14,001 bases of DNA, from positions 1 to 14,001 of the forward strand of contig CAILAO010000858.1 of NCBI GenBank assembly GCA_903832105.1, in the 5' to 3' direction. The position numbers were made by a program, and so were the translations under genes. Below the pieces are notes generated by a model that had not been told where the DNA came from, ran no database searches, and saw only the letters and a list, made by a program, of their open reading frames with translations. Below, piece by piece: positions 12,521 through 14,001 of this stretch (positions are counted from its first letter, which is position 1; each line of letters begins with the position of its first letter). The stretch comes from an uncultured Pseudomonadota bacterium. Lineage in GTDB: Bacteria > Bdellovibrionota_B > Oligoflexia > Oligoflexales > CAILAO01.

Positions 12521-14001
12521 CTAGTTTTCTATTCCTACAGCATACAACTCCCATAGACGAGGATCTACCCAGACTTGGGAGGTACATTCAGCTTGTGGTT
12601 CTATTGCCAGATCGTAAGTTGTCGTAGCGGATATGTTTACAAATCCGATGACTGTGCCAGCTTTATGTCCATCATTGGAATAAGAATCGAGAAGAGTGTA
12701 CTTCATAACACTCGAATCCGAAACTTTTTGTATAATTAAAGCTGTTTTACAGTTTCCTGGTACGATATCTCCCATGCCAGAAATTGCCCAAGATCCTGCT
12801 GGAAGCGTTATAGTAACTCCCGAAGTAACTCTAACACCATTACCCGTAGCCGAGTTCCCAACAGGAGTGATGGTCCCATGAATAATCGATTGTTTCCAAG
12901 TTGCCGCTCCATTCGCATTGGAAGATAGCACTTTATTATTTCCTTGATTCCCATCTGTAAGAGTCAGTGCCGGAGCTGATGAACTTGCGATATGCAAGCG
13001 AGTTTGCGGAGAAGTTGTCCCTATGCCAACATTGCCCGTTGCGTAGTCCCAGGATTGAATATACGCACCTACGCCTTGGCTCCATATATGCAGATTTTCA
13101 GAACTGTTGTTATCCTGCATAAGAGCGAATCGTAGGGAGCTGGCAGTCTTAAACCACAAGCTATTTTCTACGTTTGTAGCACTACGATTGATGGCTATTC
13201 CTTCTGAGTTATAGTCAATCGTATTTGCTGAATACACCTCAAGACGACTAGCAGGCGATGTCGTGCCGATGCCAACGTTGCCGTCTCTGTTAATAATGAG
13301 GCGCTGAATCCATCCACCTAAATTATAGTCGCTGGTAAAAAACTTAATATATCCTGATTTTCCGCCATTAGCAGTTCTTCCAGCACGAATATTGACTGTA
13401 TGTCCACCAGTGTCGTCACCGCTAACATCTATTTTTGATGCACCAGATTCATCGTCTTTTAACAGTAACTTATCACCAATGTATCCATACACGGACATAG
13501 GACCGCCACTTACTGTTAGTTTCTGTCCAGGACTCGTCGTTCCAATGCCTACGTTGCCGCTGAAATCAACAGAGCCAGAAACCGAGAGCTTGTTCGTCGG
13601 GCCCGTCGTTCCAATGCCGACGTTACCGGATGTTCCATCTAACGTCATTGTTACATTATTCGCCGCGATCTGAAACTTGTTAGAGCTATCAGCAGTAATG
13701 CCAAACCAGCCATATCCGCCACCGCTAGTAGCAAACGATATTGGCTGATTATTATCAAGTCTGATGCCTCCGCCGGCGATTTGCAATTTAGCCCCAGGGC
13801 TCGTCGTACCAATACCGACGTTACCGGAATCGTCAATAACAACTCCAGAATTTTGCATAAGCTTTCCAGTCGTACCATCAAATCGAGCAATGGCATTGTC
13901 GGTAGCTGAAGCTGGCCCGACGACTTGCCCATTGAGTTGAGTTTGAATGGCTGACGTAACGCCATCGAGATATCCAAATTCCGTATTACTGACAGCACCA
14001 C
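12521..14001 (-). CDS. Fibre-type surface protein, 5' end outside window
   Basis: The frame is open across the right edge. Codons above the internal Met at 13858 read GAVSNTEFGYLDGVTSAIQT and so on, so the gene starts outside and at least 492 residues are present. Five GNVGIGTT(S/G)P motifs occur, near nt 13835, 13630, 13560, 13285 and 13040, each followed by a K/R-Leu-x-Val/Ile/Ala strand. They probably form a repetitive beta-structured fibre shaft. The final 150 residues (from about ATWKQSIIHG to LWELYAVGIEN) form a separate globular head domain with no collar motif, unlike the left-edge paralogue. The two therefore share a shaft but not a tip, as expected if tips are exchanged or specialised. 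Surface attachment is inferred from the family. Confidence 0.88.
   Translation of the reverse strand, partial: GAVSNTEFGYLDGVTSAIQTQLNGQVVGPASATDNAIARFDGTTGKLMQNSGVVIDDSGNVGIGTTSPGAKLQIAGGGIRLDNNQPISFATSGGGYGWFGITADSSNKFQIAANNVTMTLDGTSGNVGIGTTGPTNKLSVSGSVDFSGNVGIGTTSPGQKLTVSGGPMSVYGYIGDKLLLKDDESGASKIDVSGDDTGGHTVNIRAGRTANGGKSGYIKFFTSDYNLGGWIQRLIINRDGNVGIGTTSPASRLEVYSANTIDYNSEGIAINRSATNVENSLWFKTASSLRFALMQDNNSSENLHIWSQGVGAYIQSWDYATGNVGIGTTSPQTRLHIASSSAPALTLTDGNQGNNKVLSSNANGAATWKQSIIHGTITPVGNSATGNGVRVTSGVTITLPAGSWAISGMGDIVPGNCKTALIIQKVSDSSVMKYTLLDSYSNDGHKAGTVIGFVNISATTTYDLAIEPQAECTSQVWVDPRLWELYAVGIEN
13785..14001 (-). repeat. Conserved fibre block, inverted partner of 289-527
   Basis: Encodes GAVSNTEFGYLDGV through GNVGIGTTSPGAKL. 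It is the counterpart of the block in the left fibre gene, in opposite orientation, with about 13.2 kb between them. Identity is 89 percent in residues and about 74 percent in bases over 72 codons, counted by hand. Confidence 0.7.

Overview
The window looks like a piece of a chromosome from a Bdellovibrio-like predatory or scavenging bacterium (Bdellovibrionota). This is an inference from gene content. Two proteins carry the repeated GNVGIGTTSP fibre motif with the TDNAIARFDGTTGKL block that is common in those genomes. There are three large exported peptidases, a PIN-PhoH protein, and a gene behind a FliA (sigma-28) type promoter. Base composition is moderate, coding density is high, and I see no tRNA, rRNA, CRISPR array, transposase or phage structural operon.

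Layout, left to right. 1-1416 (+) is the 3' part of a fibre/collar-type surface protein. 1480-3417 (-) is a subtilisin-family lipoprotein. 3519-4865 (+) is a PIN-PhoH ATPase. 4857-5681 (-) is an unknown four-helix membrane protein. 5906-7363 (+) is an M14 zinc carboxypeptidase lipoprotein. 7302-9266 (-) is an HExxH metallopeptidase of M4/M36 type. 9550-10155 (-) is a small exported cysteine-rich-repeat protein with a C-terminal anchor. 10315-12180 (-) is one long reading frame: a pilin-like, Thr/Pro-rich single-pass protein followed, across one in-frame TAA, by a Hint (intein-like) domain. 12459-12506 (+) is a possible 15-residue leader or gene remnant. 12521-14001 (-) is the 3' part of a second fibre protein.

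How the pieces may work together. Most products are predicted to be exported: lipoproteins, signal-peptide proteins, C-terminally anchored proteins and fibres. The region reads as a set of separately transcribed surface and secreted-hydrolase genes rather than one operon. Three gene pairs converge. One has a hairpin between the genes (1445-1469); the other two have overlapping 3' ends (9 bp and 62 bp). The two peptidases at 1480-3417 and 7302-9266 both end in a Cys, linker, hydrophobic segment and basic tail, which resembles Cys-type C-terminal sorting signals.

The most unusual item is the Hint locus. A strong FliA-like promoter and an ideal ribosome-binding site drive a surface-type protein. 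Its stop codon falls at the fifth position of a Hint domain whose catalytic position 1 is Ser instead of Cys. The frame stays open after the stop, no ribosome-binding site restarts translation, and the terminator lies only after the Hint segment. The terminated product therefore ends four residues past the point where Hint self-cleavage would have cut.
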